The translations under genes were made by a program, and so were the position numbers. A stretch of DNA of 64,000 nucleotides from Thalassotalea nanhaiensis (GTDB lineage: Bacteria; Pseudomonadota; Gammaproteobacteria; Enterobacterales; Alteromonadaceae). The notes below the pieces were generated by a model that did not search any database, was not told the DNA's origin, and was given only the letters and a program-made list of their open reading frames with translations. The stretch's first letter is position 1. Every line of letters begins with the position of its first letter. Below are positions 10,298-19,408 of this stretch, piece after piece. The DNA lies in assembly GCF_031583575.1 (NCBI RefSeq), contig NZ_CP134146.1:1984001-2048000 (forward strand), written 5' to 3'.

Positions 10298-13200
10298 TTG
10301 TCCGAACAGCCATCAGATTTTAAACCTTTAGTAGACTCTTTATTTCAACAATTACGTAATACGCGTAATTGTGATCGAGGTATTCTAAAAAAACGCCTGC
10401 ATGGCCTGAAGCATATTAAAAATGAGCAAAAGAAGTTAAACGCTTTATCCAATATTGAGCAAGCCATAAATCAATCAATTACTAATAAAGTTCATTTATT
10501 AAAAGCTATCCCCAAAATAACATACCCAGAGCAACTGCCTGTTTCGCAGAGTGTAGATAAAATAACCAAAGCGATTAAAGACAATCAAGTTGTGATCATT
10601 GCTGGTGAAACTGGCTCAGGTAAAACCACACAAATACCAAAGATATGTTTGGAACTAGGGCGTGGTATTGAAGGTTTTATTGGTCATACACAACCAAGAC
10701 GAATTGCTGCAAGAACTGTGGCAAACCGCATCGCTGAAGAAATGCATGGCAAATTAGGTGAACAGGTTGGTTATAAAGTTAGATTTACCGATCAAGTATC
10801 ATCAAACACTTATATAAAATTAATGACCGATGGCATTTTGTTGGCTGAGATGCAGCGCGATAGGTTACTAAGACAGTATGACACGATTATTATCGATGAA
10901 GCGCATGAACGCAGCTTAAATATTGATTTTATATTAGGGTATTTAAAACAAATCCTTCCTAAGCGTCCTGACTTAAAGATTATTATCACCTCAGCTACGA
11001 TTGACCCGATGAAATTTTCTAAGCATTTCAATAATGCGCCTATTATTGAAGTGTCAGGTAGAACATACCCGGTAGATATTCACTACAGCCCTTTAGATGA
11101 ACAAGATGGCGATTACATCAGTGGTATTATTGATGCGGTAGGGCAATTAGATAATTTACCTATGGGCGATATTTTAGTGTTTTTAAACGGTGAGCGTGAA
11201 ATTAGAGACGTTGCCAGCGCATTAGAAAAAGAAAATTTAAGAGATACACAAATACTGCCGTTATTTTCAAGATTAACAGTTGCTGAACAAAACAAAATAT
11301 TTGCTCCCCATCGAGGACGTAATATTGTTTTGGCGACTAACGTTGCCGAAACGTCATTAACTGTCCCAGGTATTCGTTATGTTATCGACCCTGGAACTGC
11401 AAGAATATCTAGATACAGCTACCGTACAAAGGTCCAACGTTTACCAATTGAGCCTATATCACAAGCAAGTGCCAATCAACGCTCTGGGCGTTGTGGTCGT
11501 GTTGCTGCCGGTGTTTGTATCCGTTTATATTCTGAAGAGGACTTTTTATCTAGAGCAGAATTTACAGATCCTGAGATTTTACGAACAAATTTAGCGACGG
11601 TAATACTGCAAATGCTAGCGCTAGGTCTTGGCGATATTGGCATGTTTCCATTTCTGCAAGCGCCTGATAGTCGAAATATAAATGACGGTATGCGTTTGTT
11701 GGAAGAATTAGCCGCCATTAAGTCAGCTAAATCAGTCAAACCGTTATTAACCGATACCGGTCGAAGTTTATCTAAATTTCCGATAGATCCACGTTTGGCT
11801 AAAATGTTACTCAGTGCTAAAGAACTGGGCTGTTCGCAACAAGTTGCAATTATTGTTGCCGCTTTGAGTATTCAAGACCCTCGAGAACGACCGATGGAAA
11901 AACAGCAGGCTGCGGATCAAGCACATAGCCGTTTTAAAGATAAAGAGTCTGATTATATTAGCTTACTCAATTTATTTAATTACATCAGGCAGAAACAACA
12001 AGAGCTTTCTAATAACCAGTTTAGACAATTATGTAAAAAAGAATATCTGTCGTATTTACGTATTAGAGAGTGGCAGGATATTATTTCGCAGTTAAAGCAA
12101 ACCTTTAATGAAAACAAATGGTCATGGCCAAAATTTGACCCTGAAGATGAATCTAAGCATGATATTTTGCACCAAGCGATTCTTTCGGGGCTATTGAGCC
12201 ATATTGGCAATTTAGATGAAAACCGAGAATATAAAGGCGCCCGTAATAGTAAGTTTTATATTTTTCCAGGATCTGGTTTAGCTAAGAAAACACCAAAATG
12301 GATAATGGCAACAGAGCTTGTTGAAACAAGTCGTTTATTTGCCCGTATGTGCGCAAAAATTGATCCTGCTTGGCTAGAGTCATTAGGGGCACATCTACTT
12401 AAACGCAGTCACTCTGAACCTCACTGGGAGAAAAAGCGTGGTGAAGTTCAAGCGTTTGAACAGGTGAGCCTATATGGATTAGTCATAGTACCTAAACGTA
12501 AAATAGCGTTTAGCCCTATAGAACCTGATACCTGTCGTAAAATCTTTATTCGTGAAGCTTTAGTTAATGGTGATTGCAGTATTAATGAAAAGTTTCTTCA
12601 ACAAAATAATAAACTTGTTGCTTCAATAGAAGATCTGGAAGATAAAGCGCGTCGTAAAGACTTTTTAGTGGAAGAAGAGGAGTTGGTCGATTTTTATTTA
12701 CAACGTATACCTGAAGATGTTGTAGGGCAAATAAGTTTCCTCAGCTGGTGGAAGAAAACTAAAGCTAAACAACCGGAATTATTAAACTTTTCTAAACAAC
12801 AGTTACTAAAACAGCAAAGCCAAACAATTAGCGCAAAAGATTATCCAGTTGTCTGGCAACAGGGCAATATTAGTTTAGCATTAACATATAATTTTGAACC
12901 AGGCGCGGATGATGACGGGATCAGTATAAATATTCCTGTAGGGGTATTAAATCAAATTGAAGATGTTGGGTTTGAATGGTTGATACCTGCGCTAAGACTT
13001 GAACTCATTACCGCATTAATCCGCTCACTGCCTAAACAGCAACGTAAAAACTTTGTACCTGCACCAAATTATGCCAATGCATGTTTTGAAACGATAGCAC
13101 CTAGTATGGGGAGCCTAGTTGATGCTATTGAAAAGCAACTATTAAGAATGACGGGTGTGCGTATACCTGAAAATAGTTGGGACTTCTCCAGCCTTACTGA

Positions 13201-14197
13201 ACACCTTAAAATGAATTTTAAGGTGCTAACTAATAAAGGCAAGCTATTAAAACAGGGGCGCGATTTAACTGCACTGAAAGAGCAGTTACAAGGTAAGGTA
13301 AAAGAGTCGATTAAATCAGTTGCCGAAAAGGGCATTGAGAGAGAAAATATTAAGCAATGGGATTTTAATGATATTCCCAAAGCCTATGAGAAAAAAGTTG
13401 CTAATTTAGTGATCCAAGCGTTTCCTGCATTGGTAGATAAAAACAAAGATGTTGCAATAGAGTTATTTGAACATAAAAGTTTAGCCGAACAAGCAATGCT
13501 TAAAGGGTTAACGCGTTTAGTGCTGCTTAATATCCCATCGCCAATAAAATACCTGGAAGCTAAATTACCTAATAAGGCTAAGTTGGGTCTGTATTTTAAT
13601 CCTTTTGGTAAAATTTCAGACCTATTGAACGACTGTATTGAGGCCTGTGCACAGCAATTAATTAAAGACAGTGGCGATTTACCGTACGAGCAAGCTGGAT
13701 TTGATCAAGCCCGAGATTTAGTGAGAGCCGAAATTGCTGATAAAGTACTTGCCAGCGCGATTAAACTCGAACAAATACTATCATTAAGACATGACATCGC
13801 TAAAAAAATGAAAGGTAATATTGGATTAAATATTATTCAAGCGCATGGTGATATTAAGCAGCAACTTGAAACGCTTGTTTTTAAAGGCTTTGTCAGCAAA
13901 AGCGGTGTAGATAAGTTGGACAATATTGTTCGCTATTTAAAAGGTATTCTTCGCAGAATGGAGAAACTTCCAATCGACCCAAATCAAGATCGTTTGAAAA
14001 TGATTGAAGTTCAAAAAGCAGAAGAGCTTTATACCGCTTTGTTATTGCAACAACCAAAAAACAAACCGACAAACAGCGATATAGTTGAAATTAAGTGGAT
14101 GATAGAAGAATTCAGAGTCTCTGTATTTGCCCAAAATCTGGGGACATCATTACCTATTTCGTTAAAACGGATAAAGAACAAAATTGCTGAATTTTAA
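10298..14197 (+). CDS. hrpA: ATP-dependent RNA helicase HrpA
   Basis: A 1299-residue DEAH-box helicase, the same size as E. coli HrpA (about 1300), linked to mRNA processing and rescue of collided ribosomes. Motif I GETGSGKT is at residues 103-110, motif II DEAH at 200-203, motif III SAT (TSATIDPMKF), and motif VI QRSGRCGRVAAG. The helicase-associated and OB-like regions follow, with a large C-terminal DUF3418 region (from about 700) characteristic of HrpA. The predicted start is TTG at 10298, preceded by a weak TGAGA; the ATG at 10287 is out of frame. It is transcribed alone. Confidence 0.95.
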   Translation: MSEQPSDFKPLVDSLFQQLRNTRNCDRGILKKRLHGLKHIKNEQKKLNALSNIEQAINQSITNKVHLLKAIPKITYPEQLPVSQSVDKITKAIKDNQVVIIAGETGSGKTTQIPKICLELGRGIEGFIGHTQPRRIAARTVANRIAEEMHGKLGEQVGYKVRFTDQVSSNTYIKLMTDGILLAEMQRDRLLRQYDTIIIDEAHERSLNIDFILGYLKQILPKRPDLKIIITSATIDPMKFSKHFNNAPIIEVSGRTYPVDIHYSPLDEQDGDYISGIIDAVGQLDNLPMGDILVFLNGEREIRDVASALEKENLRDTQILPLFSRLTVAEQNKIFAPHRGRNIVLATNVAETSLTVPGIRYVIDPGTARISRYSYRTKVQRLPIEPISQASANQRSGRCGRVAAGVCIRLYSEEDFLSRAEFTDPEILRTNLATVILQMLALGLGDIGMFPFLQAPDSRNINDGMRLLEELAAIKSAKSVKPLLTDTGRSLSKFPIDPRLAKMLLSAKELGCSQQVAIIVAALSIQDPRERPMEKQQAADQAHSRFKDKESDYISLLNLFNYIRQKQQELSNNQFRQLCKKEYLSYLRIREWQDIISQLKQTFNENKWSWPKFDPEDESKHDILHQAILSGLLSHIGNLDENREYKGARNSKFYIFPGSGLAKKTPKWIMATELVETSRLFARMCAKIDPAWLESLGAHLLKRSHSEPHWEKKRGEVQAFEQVSLYGLVIVPKRKIAFSPIEPDTCRKIFIREALVNGDCSINEKFLQQNNKLVASIEDLEDKARRKDFLVEEEELVDFYLQRIPEDVVGQISFLSWWKKTKAKQPELLNFSKQQLLKQQSQTISAKDYPVVWQQGNISLALTYNFEPGADDDGISINIPVGVLNQIEDVGFEWLIPALRLELITALIRSLPKQQRKNFVPAPNYANACFETIAPSMGSLVDAIEKQLLRMTGVRIPENSWDFSSLTEHLKMNFKVLTNKGKLLKQGRDLTALKEQLQGKVKESIKSVAEKGIERENIKQWDFNDIPKAYEKKVANLVIQAFPALVDKNKDVAIELFEHKSLAEQAMLKGLTRLVLLNIPSPIKYLEAKLPNKAKLGLYFNPFGKISDLLNDCIEACAQQLIKDSGDLPYEQAGFDQARDLVRAEIADKVLASAIKLEQILSLRHDIAKKMKGNIGLNIIQAHGDIKQQLETLVFKGFVSKSGVDKLDNIVRYLKGILRRMEKLPIDPNQDRLKMIEVQKAEELYTALLLQQPKNKPTNSDIVEIKWMIEEFRVSVFAQNLGTSLPISLKRIKNKIAEF

Positions 14198-14401
14198 ATT
14201 ATATTGATTAGTACTTTAGAGATAAAATTGACAACAGCGTCACAAGTCCTTATAAAAGTAGGGTGTTTATTTTTGTGTTTTTTTAAGATCTTTGTACAAA
14301 TAAAAGATTTAAAGAAATATGGTACTAATTTTATAATTTATCGAATAATCAGATAGTTAATTAGTATTGAATAAGTTGTCGCAGTAGTTATAGAGGTATC
14401 T

Positions 14402-14716
14402 ATGCACAAATTTGATCAAGATTTTGATGAAAGTCGCTCAATGTTTAGAACTATGGTTAATCAGCAAATCACCATCACCTTGCTTGATGAAGAAACCAAT
14501 ATGGATGTGATGGTGAATTGTCGTGACATTAGTGCCACAGGGATCGCTCTAGAAATAGAACACCCTGTTGAGGTAGGCACGATAATTAAATTTCATAATG
14601 AATGTGATGAACAACTATCAGCGCCCTTGACTGATTGCAAGGGTAAAGTATTACGTTGCGAACAAGAAAGTAAAGACTTGTTCTTATTAGCCATTGAAAT
14701 TATAGACGTCGAATAA
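14402..14716 (+). CDS. PilZ-domain protein (probable c-di-GMP binding)
   Basis: A 104-residue single-domain PilZ protein. The N-terminal RSMFR motif and the downstream motif DISATGIALEIE (the D/NxSxxG element) are the two signatures that clamp cyclic di-GMP. The remainder is the expected small beta barrel. A good Shine-Dalgarno (AGAGG) precedes the ATG. It is monocistronic and ends 8 bases from the convergent rlmI stop. The effector controlled is unknown; small PilZ proteins act as adaptors in motility or surface attachment. Confidence 0.8.
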   Translation: MHKFDQDFDESRSMFRTMVNQQITITLLDEETNMDVMVNCRDISATGIALEIEHPVEVGTIIKFHNECDEQLSAPLTDCKGKVLRCEQESKDLFLLAIEIIDVE

Positions 14717-14724
14717 TTCTTGAG

Positions 14725-15915
14725 TTAATCCATTTGGCAGACTAAGCCTTTAAGGTAATAGCCTTCTGGATAGTTCAACGAAATAGGGTGGTCTGCTGCT
14801 TGATGTAAACGTTCAATTATTCTACCTTCACGTTTTGCATCTAATGCTGCATCGGCAACAATTTTCTGAAATAAACCTGCGTCCATCAAACCTGAACATG
14901 AAAACGTAAGCAGTAAGCCGTTTTTATTCAACAGTTGCATCGCCAACATATTAATGTCTTTATAACCCCTACATGCCCCTTTTAATTGCGCTTTCGATTC
15001 TGCAAATTTTGGTGGATCAAGAATGATCATGTCAAACTTTTTACCTTGTTCACGATATTGACGAAGCAATTTAAATACATCTTGTTTTACAAACTGCACG
15101 TTTTTATCTTGTAAATTGTTTAACTCAAGGTTTTCCTTTGCAAGGTCTAACGCTGTTTGAGATACGTCAACGTTTATCACTTCTTTGGCACCTGCTTTAG
15201 CACAATGGAGTGAAAATGTGCCTGTATAAGAAAAACAATTTAAAACAGTTTTATCTTTCGCGTATCGTCCCGCAGCTAAACGTGAGTCACGTTGATCAAG
15301 ATAGAAACCTGTTTTATGGCCTTTCTCTACATCAACCTTGATCTTAATACCATGCTCTTCAATGACACATTCAGTAGAATCTAACGGTGTGCTGATCCAA
15401 CCTTTGCTTAGTTCTAAACCTTCTTTTTTACGTACATCAACATCTGAGCGTTCATAAATTGCGTGTGTGGGATATAGCTCGGCTAAGATCCTAAAGATTG
15501 TATGGCGATGATAATCTGCTCCAGCACTTAATAACTGACAGCTTAATATGTTGTCATACACATCGATGGTAAGACCTGGTAAGTTATCTGATTCGCCAGC
15601 AATTAAACGAAAGCCATTTAAGCCGCCATCGGCTATAGGTCTTTCTCTTAGTGTTGCTGCATTGATAAATCGAGTTCTAAAAAATTCATCATCAATGTTT
15701 TCATGTTGATTAAACGTCCAAACTCGAACTCTAATTTGTGAGTCTGGTGAATATGCTCCTTTAGCAAGCCAGTTACCCTTACTATCAAAAATTTCAACGG
15801 TTTCACCGGGGAGTGGTTTTCCAACAATTTTGTTGACTGCTTTGGAAAAAATCCAAGGATGACGACGTAAAAGTGATTTTTCTCGCGCAGGATTTAACAT
15901 TATTCGTGCAGACAT
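14725..15915 (-). CDS. rlmI: 23S rRNA m5C1962 methyltransferase RlmI
   Basis: A SAM-dependent rRNA cytosine-5 methyltransferase of 396 residues, the same length as E. coli RlmI. The N-terminal PUA domain ([20 protein letters not shown]) is followed by a central EEHGI linker, the SAM-binding motif [20 protein letters not shown], the substrate motif ILDPPKF and the catalytic Cys motif TFSCSGLM. The frame extends upstream to 16161, but that extension would overlap the whole acyP promoter and start; homology to the PUA domain begins at the ATG at 15915, so that start is used. It is divergent from acyP. Confidence 0.93.
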   Translation of the reverse strand: MSARIMLNPAREKSLLRRHPWIFSKAVNKIVGKPLPGETVEIFDSKGNWLAKGAYSPDSQIRVRVWTFNQHENIDDEFFRTRFINAATLRERPIADGGLNGFRLIAGESDNLPGLTIDVYDNILSCQLLSAGADYHRHTIFRILAELYPTHAIYERSDVDVRKKEGLELSKGWISTPLDSTECVIEEHGIKIKVDVEKGHKTGFYLDQRDSRLAAGRYAKDKTVLNCFSYTGTFSLHCAKAGAKEVINVDVSQTALDLAKENLELNNLQDKNVQFVKQDVFKLLRQYREQGKKFDMIILDPPKFAESKAQLKGACRGYKDINMLAMQLLNKNGLLLTFSCSGLMDAGLFQKIVADAALDAKREGRIIERLHQAADHPISLNYPEGYYLKGLVCQMD

Positions 15916-16074
15916 ACTATATTCTTTATGTAAGGTAAAAAGAGCACTGATTGTAAACAAAGCTGGCGCAGTTAACAATATACCCATGACCATTGAATAT
16001 ACAGGTTTTCGTATGTTTGGAGTTCTTACATGGTTACGGCTATTCGATCGGGCGAAAATAACAAAGGATAAACT

Positions 16075-16344
16075 ATGAAAGTTTGCTATATAGCGAAAGT
16101 AACTGGTGTTGTACAAGGTGTATATTTTAGAGCCAGTGCCCAAAATATCGCCATAGATCATGCACTAAGTGGCTATGCACATAATCTTGAAGATGGTAGT
16201 GTAGAGGTTATGGTGTGTGGCGATGAAGATAATGTTCAACATATGCTCGACTGGTTACATCAAGGTCCAGATGAAGCAGAGGTTGAAAATGTTACAGTCG
16301 ATCAAACTCACCCACGAGATATTAATCATTTTTCTATTGGATAA
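16075..16344 (+). CDS. acyP: Acylphosphatase
   Basis: An 89-residue acylphosphatase that hydrolyses acyl phosphates such as carbamoyl phosphate. The signature GVVQGVYFR supplies the phosphate-binding loop and R19; the catalytic Asn is N37 in [13 protein letters not shown], in which Ala-His replaces the more usual Val-Arg. Length and motif order match the family. It is divergent from rlmI with a 159-nt shared upstream region, and 42 nt from the following quinone oxidoreductase gene on the same strand. Confidence 0.92.
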   Translation: MKVCYIAKVTGVVQGVYFRASAQNIAIDHALSGYAHNLEDGSVEVMVCGDEDNVQHMLDWLHQGPDEAEVENVTVDQTHPRDINHFSIG

Positions 16345-16386
16345 ATTGCGTATTTGCAATTAAACCTGTTTTTATTAGGATGACAA

Positions 16387-17361
16387 GTGAAGTTTATAGA
16401 CGTAACTGAACAACAAGAACTAGTATTTAACCAAACACCAACTCCGACTATTACCAATGACGAATGCCTAATAAAAGTGCATGCGCTGGGTGTTAATCGT
16501 GCCGATTTATTACAACGTGCTGGCAAGTATCCACCACCACCGGGTGAGTCACCTATTTTAGGTCTTGAAGTTTGCGGTGAAATTACAAAACTTGGCGATG
16601 ACGTAAGTGGGTTTGACTTAGGCGATAAGGTCTTGGGCCTTGTTGGCGGAGGCGGATATAGCGAGTATGTAAAAATTAAAGCCTCACATATGATTTCGTT
16701 GCCTGAACAGCTTAATTATTCTCAAGGTGCCGCCATCGCGGAAGTTTATTTAACTGCCTTTCAAAGTTTATTCTCTATTGCTAATGTACAACCCAAAGAA
16801 CACGTGCTCATTCATGCTGGTGCGAGCGGGGTAGGTACTGCTGCAATTCAATTATGCAAAGCGATAGGCGCTGAAGTTACTGTTACGGTTAGCTCTGAGA
16901 AGAAAGCCCAAGCGTGTAAGGCTTTAGGTGCAGATAACATCATTAACTACAAAAATGAAGACTTTGTAGCATGGAAGAAACAACACCTTAAAGCTGGTTT
17001 TAATGTGATTTTAGATGTTGTTGGTGGTGATTATTTATCTAGAAATATCGATGTTGCCGCTTTAGACTCAAAAATTGTTATGTTAGCAATGTTGGGCGGT
17101 CGATTTTGCGAACAAGTTGATGTCGCCAAGATGTTGCTTAAACGAGTTAATATTCATGCGACTACGTTAAGAAGTCGTTCTGATAACTATAAAAGTAAGC
17201 TCGTAGCTGATTTTAATGCAAAGTTTTCACAAGCGTTAAGTGATGATTCGGTAAAGCCGGTGATTGAACAAGAGTTTGACTGGAGCGAAGCGGATCAAGC
17301 TCACCAGTTAATGAGCCAAAATAAAAATATTGGTAAGTACATTCTAACGATTAATCACTAG
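16387..17361 (+). CDS. NAD(P)H quinone oxidoreductase, PIG3-type zinc-independent MDR
   Basis: A 324-residue medium-chain dehydrogenase/reductase of the quinone reductase (QOR/PIG3) branch. It opens with the GroES-like fold (NRADLLQRAGKYPPPPGES is typical of PIG3), lacks the structural zinc cysteines, and has the NADPH-binding motif HAGASGVGTAAIQL at about residue 140. It probably reduces quinones or enones using NADPH. The GTG start at 16387 is supported by TTAGGA seven bases upstream. It follows acyP closely and is followed by a long hairpin. Confidence 0.88.
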   Translation: MKFIDVTEQQELVFNQTPTPTITNDECLIKVHALGVNRADLLQRAGKYPPPPGESPILGLEVCGEITKLGDDVSGFDLGDKVLGLVGGGGYSEYVKIKASHMISLPEQLNYSQGAAIAEVYLTAFQSLFSIANVQPKEHVLIHAGASGVGTAAIQLCKAIGAEVTVTVSSEKKAQACKALGADNIINYKNEDFVAWKKQHLKAGFNVILDVVGGDYLSRNIDVAALDSKIVMLAMLGGRFCEQVDVAKMLLKRVNIHATTLRSRSDNYKSKLVADFNAKFSQALSDDSVKPVIEQEFDWSEADQAHQLMSQNKNIGKYILTINH

Positions 17362-17380
17362 TTAATTTTCTGATATTCGA

Positions 17381-17413
17381 ATGCCAAGACAAGATAAACA
17401 CTTGTCTTGGCAT
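17381..17413. terminator. Strong hairpin between convergent genes
   Basis: A perfect 13-bp inverted repeat, ATGCCAAGACAAG (17381-17393) and CTTGTCTTGGCAT (17401-17413), with a 7-nt loop. It sits between the quinone oxidoreductase and the convergent DUF1653 gene. There is no T tract on either side, so it may act in mRNA 3'-end protection rather than intrinsic termination. Confidence 0.6.
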
Positions 17414-17430
17414 CAAGTTAAGGCCACTAA

Positions 17431-17643
17431 TTAATCTGCTACCTTTGTAAACCTTAATAGCGTTTTTCCATCTCTTTCAATGGTTTCATTAAACATGGTG
17501 AGGGGTCTTATCCATACGTTTCTATCACCATATAAGGGGTGATAAACAACAAACTCCTCTTCAGTTTCACTATGTTTGGCAATATGTAAAACCTGATAAA
17601 AATTGCCCTTAAAATGTTGGTATTTACCTGTTGGTATGCTCAT
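17431..17643 (-). CDS. DUF1653 protein
   Basis: A 70-residue protein. The pattern GKYQHFKGNFYQVLHIAKHS, then VVYHPLYGDRNVWIRPLTMF and KTLLRF, is the full DUF1653 signature. The family is widespread in bacteria, is small and SH3-like in its beta pattern, and has no established function that I can name. Monocistronic; the predicted ATG is at 17643. Confidence 0.85.
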   Translation of the reverse strand: MSIPTGKYQHFKGNFYQVLHIAKHSETEEEFVVYHPLYGDRNVWIRPLTMFNETIERDGKTLLRFTKVAD

Positions 17644-17832
17644 ACAATACTAGTCTTAATTCAATCGGTGGTTAAGTTTACCCTAATCAGTACTAAAGCC
17701 AAACATAACTGACCCCGTTTATGTTCTTTGAATGAGATGAATGTGAAAACGTTAAACATCTTCTATTATTAGCATTATTAAATAAGGGTTTTATCCCGAT
17801 CGTTCAGTGTGTTGGTATCAAATGAGGAATTT

Positions 17833-18075
17833 ATGGCAAACTTTTTTAACTTTTTATGGGCATTTATTCTTTTATATAGTGTTGTAGCCGCGCTGTTATT
17901 AGTTACCGGCAAAGCCAAACCGGGTATGCAGGTTGGTTACTCACTATATGGCCACTTAGTGACTTCAGCTGGTGCATTAATAAATGGCTTAGGGTTAAAC
18001 CCAACAATAGGAGTAATTGTTATTTTGTATGGGGTATACCTTCATTATAAAGAAATGATAAAACAGCAAAATTGA
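17833..18075 (+). CDS. Small membrane protein, unknown
   Basis: An 80-residue protein with two or three hydrophobic stretches (about 5-23, 34-52 and 55-71) and a short basic tail. I do not recognise the family. The start at 17833 is chosen because GAGGAATTT lies directly upstream and the hydrophobic segment begins there; the frame runs back to 17809. The gene is 42 nt from the DUF4242 gene and on the same strand, so the two could be co-transcribed. Confidence 0.65.
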   Translation: MANFFNFLWAFILLYSVVAALLLVTGKAKPGMQVGYSLYGHLVTSAGALINGLGLNPTIGVIVILYGVYLHYKEMIKQQN

Positions 18076-18117
18076 CAGGGTAACCTATAATGAAATAGAT
18101 TTTTCAAGGAGCTTGTC

Positions 18118-18390
18118 ATGCCAAAATACATTATTGAAAGAGAAATACCAGATGTTGGTCAGTTATCCTGTGAAGATTTTACCGGAATAGCGCAAAAGTC
18201 GTGTTCTGTACTCAATGAAATAGGTACGAGCATACAATGGTTGGAAAGTTATGTTACTGATAACAAAATATACTGCGTATACATAGCACCCAATGAAGAT
18301 GTCGTTATGGAACATGCTAATAAGGGCGGATTTCCAGCAAACAGTATTCAACAAGTGCGCAGGATAATTGATCCAACCACTTCAGAGTGA
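18118..18390 (+). CDS. DUF4242 family protein
   Basis: A 90-residue ferredoxin-like protein of the DUF4242 family; it reads MPKYIIEREIPDVGQL, then QKSCSVLNEIG, then DNKIYCVYIAPNED and GGFPANSIQQVRRIIDPTT. One member of the family (Streptomyces SCO4226) has been reported to bind nickel; whether this one does is unknown. A clear AAGGAG precedes the ATG. It is the last protein gene before the tRNA-Asn array remnants. Confidence 0.85.
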   Translation: MPKYIIEREIPDVGQLSCEDFTGIAQKSCSVLNEIGTSIQWLESYVTDNKIYCVYIAPNEDVVMEHANKGGFPANSIQQVRRIIDPTTSE

Positions 18391-18410
18391 TATGAAAATT
18401 ATTTAACACT

Positions 18411-18436
18411 CACGTTGCTCTACCAACTGAGCTAGT
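18411..18436 (-). pseudogene. tRNA-Asn remnant (5' / D-arm part)
   Basis: Twenty-odd bases read on the minus strand as the D-arm half of the tRNA-Asn found intact at 19467 (plus strand GTTGCTCTACCAACTGAGCT). The rest of the tRNA is missing or unrecognisable. It is followed by the same tail (TTTTTCTTCAGAAAGCAAA) seen after the remnant at 19342-19408. Confidence 0.75.
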
Positions 18437-18509
18437 TTTTTTCTTCAGAAAGCAAATCAGAAAATAAACCATCCATGGCATTTCTGCATATAGTTCTTCC
18501 ATGAACAAA

Positions 18510-18540
18510 AAGGCCTGTAACTATTTCTAGCACAGGCCTT
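18510..18540 (-). terminator. Terminator hairpin, minus strand (copy 1)
   Basis: Stem AAGGCCTGT / ACAGGCCTT with a 13-nt loop; on the minus strand it runs into TTTTTG. It is a near-identical copy of the hairpin at 19428, which terminates the live tRNA-Asn array, so this is a relic of an ancestral array end. Confidence 0.7.
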
Positions 18541-18548
18541 CTTTAATG

Positions 18549-18577
18549 TGGTCATTAACCTAGATTTGAAATCCTAA
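18549..18577 (-). pseudogene. Highly decayed tRNA-Asn 3' end
   Basis: TGGTCATTAACCTAGATTTGAA is alignable to the intact 3' half TGGCTCCTCAACCTGGACTT of the neighbouring tRNA-Asn, with several substitutions and a lost T-arm pairing. The left flank (CCTTCTTTAATG) is identical to that of the live copy at 19467, which supports the call. Confidence 0.55.
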
Positions 18578-18934
18578 TCATTCTCAATTATTCATCTTCA
18601 TTGATTCGTAATTACAAAATTTACATAAAGTTTTTAGATACGCCTCCCATAAAAACAGAGCAAAAGGTTAACCTAATAAGATTCAAATATAATAAAGCCA
18701 ACAGTTATAAGAAGCTCCTGCGGTAATTGCTAATTAAGTTGTTGATTATAAAAGGACTAAATAAAAATAAACTTTATATTACATGGTCAAAAACTTTTTA
18801 AAAATCTCATGTAATAATTTCATTTACAGGATATTTTGTATTTCTAAATTACTATACTGGTTTCAGTTTGAGGGTGTAAAATTTAGTTTTGTATTTTGCT
18901 ATCCATATTTAGTAAAAATATAGGGAATCATAAA

Positions 18935-19330
18935 ATGAAAACATTTATTAAAACACTGTTTGCAGTGACGATCACTTTTGGGTCTTATCTATCAGTAGCG
19001 AATGAAAGGAATGTGACTTTTAAAGCCGGAGATTCTAGTCGAGGAACACAAACTTGCATAGCTGCGGCTCAAGATGACTTATTTAAATTAAAAGCATGGG
19101 GTAGGTTTGACGGTAACGGTCCAAAGGATACAACTAGAAATTTAATTTGTAATAATCAAGATATAACAAACTTTGCAGCTTCTTTTCAAGCCTACAAAAC
19201 GACAAAATATTTATCTCGATATGCTCCTGGAAAGTACAAGGTAGACGTAGATAAAGTAAGGATTATTGATTTAGCAAACAGTAAAACTCAATCATATAAA
19301 CATGTAATCATATTAGTAAGTAGCAATTAA
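18935..19330 (+). CDS. Secreted DUF3718 protein inside the tRNA-Asn array
   Basis: A 131-residue protein with a signal peptide (MKTFIKTLFAVTITFGSYLS, cleavage near SVA-NE) and a DUF3718-like core: TCIAAAQDD, then LICNNQDITNFAASFQAYKT. It is a diverged paralogue of the protein at 8785-9147; the two cysteines are kept, and the C-terminus is longer and basic. The ATG at 18935 is chosen because AGGGA lies nine bases upstream and the signal peptide begins there. It lies between two decayed tRNA-Asn copies and opposite to their direction, suggesting insertion or duplication at this locus. Function unknown. Confidence 0.72.
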   Translation: MKTFIKTLFAVTITFGSYLSVANERNVTFKAGDSSRGTQTCIAAAQDDLFKLKAWGRFDGNGPKDTTRNLICNNQDITNFAASFQAYKTTKYLSRYAPGKYKVDVDKVRIIDLANSKTQSYKHVIILVSSN

Positions 19331-19341
19331 GTTTTGTATTA

Positions 19342-19408
19342 GACTTGAACCAGGGACAAACGCTGACTTTACAAATAGTACAGTCCGTTGCTCTACCAAC
19401 TAAGCTAG
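19342..19408 (-). pseudogene. Decayed tRNA-Asn with disrupted anticodon arm
   Basis: The T-arm half (GACTTGAACCAGGGACAAACG) and the D-arm half (CAGTCCGTTGCTCTACCAAC) of tRNA-Asn are both recognisable, but between them the anticodon arm is replaced by about 18 unrelated bases (CTGACTTTACAAATAGTA), and the acceptor stem ends are lost. Confidence 0.8.

Larger units (their letters stand above)
18411..18551. repeat. Direct repeat, copy 1 (tRNA-Asn remnant, tail and terminator)
   Basis: A composite of tRNA-Asn D-arm sequence, the tail TTCTTCAGAAAGCAAA, and the hairpin AAGGCCTGT / ACAGGCCTT followed by CTTCTTTAATGTGG. The same composite occurs at 19386-19469, with a 54-base insertion between tail and hairpin in this copy. 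The two copies bracket the DUF3718 gene at 18935. Confidence 0.75.

Noticed and set aside
13069-13380. 103-codon antisense frame in hrpA
   Set aside because: Antisense to the conserved C-terminal HrpA region, without a ribosome site or recognisable motif.
15916-16161. N-terminal extension of RlmI to 16161
   Set aside because: It would overlap acyP's start region on the opposite strand and has no similarity to the RlmI PUA domain; the E. coli-length start at 15915 fits.
18510-18540. Treating the two GGCCTGT hairpins as a CRISPR or mobile-element repeat
   Set aside because: There are only two copies, each is tied to a tRNA-Asn remnant and the sequence is a terminator of the array, so a duplicated array end explains them.
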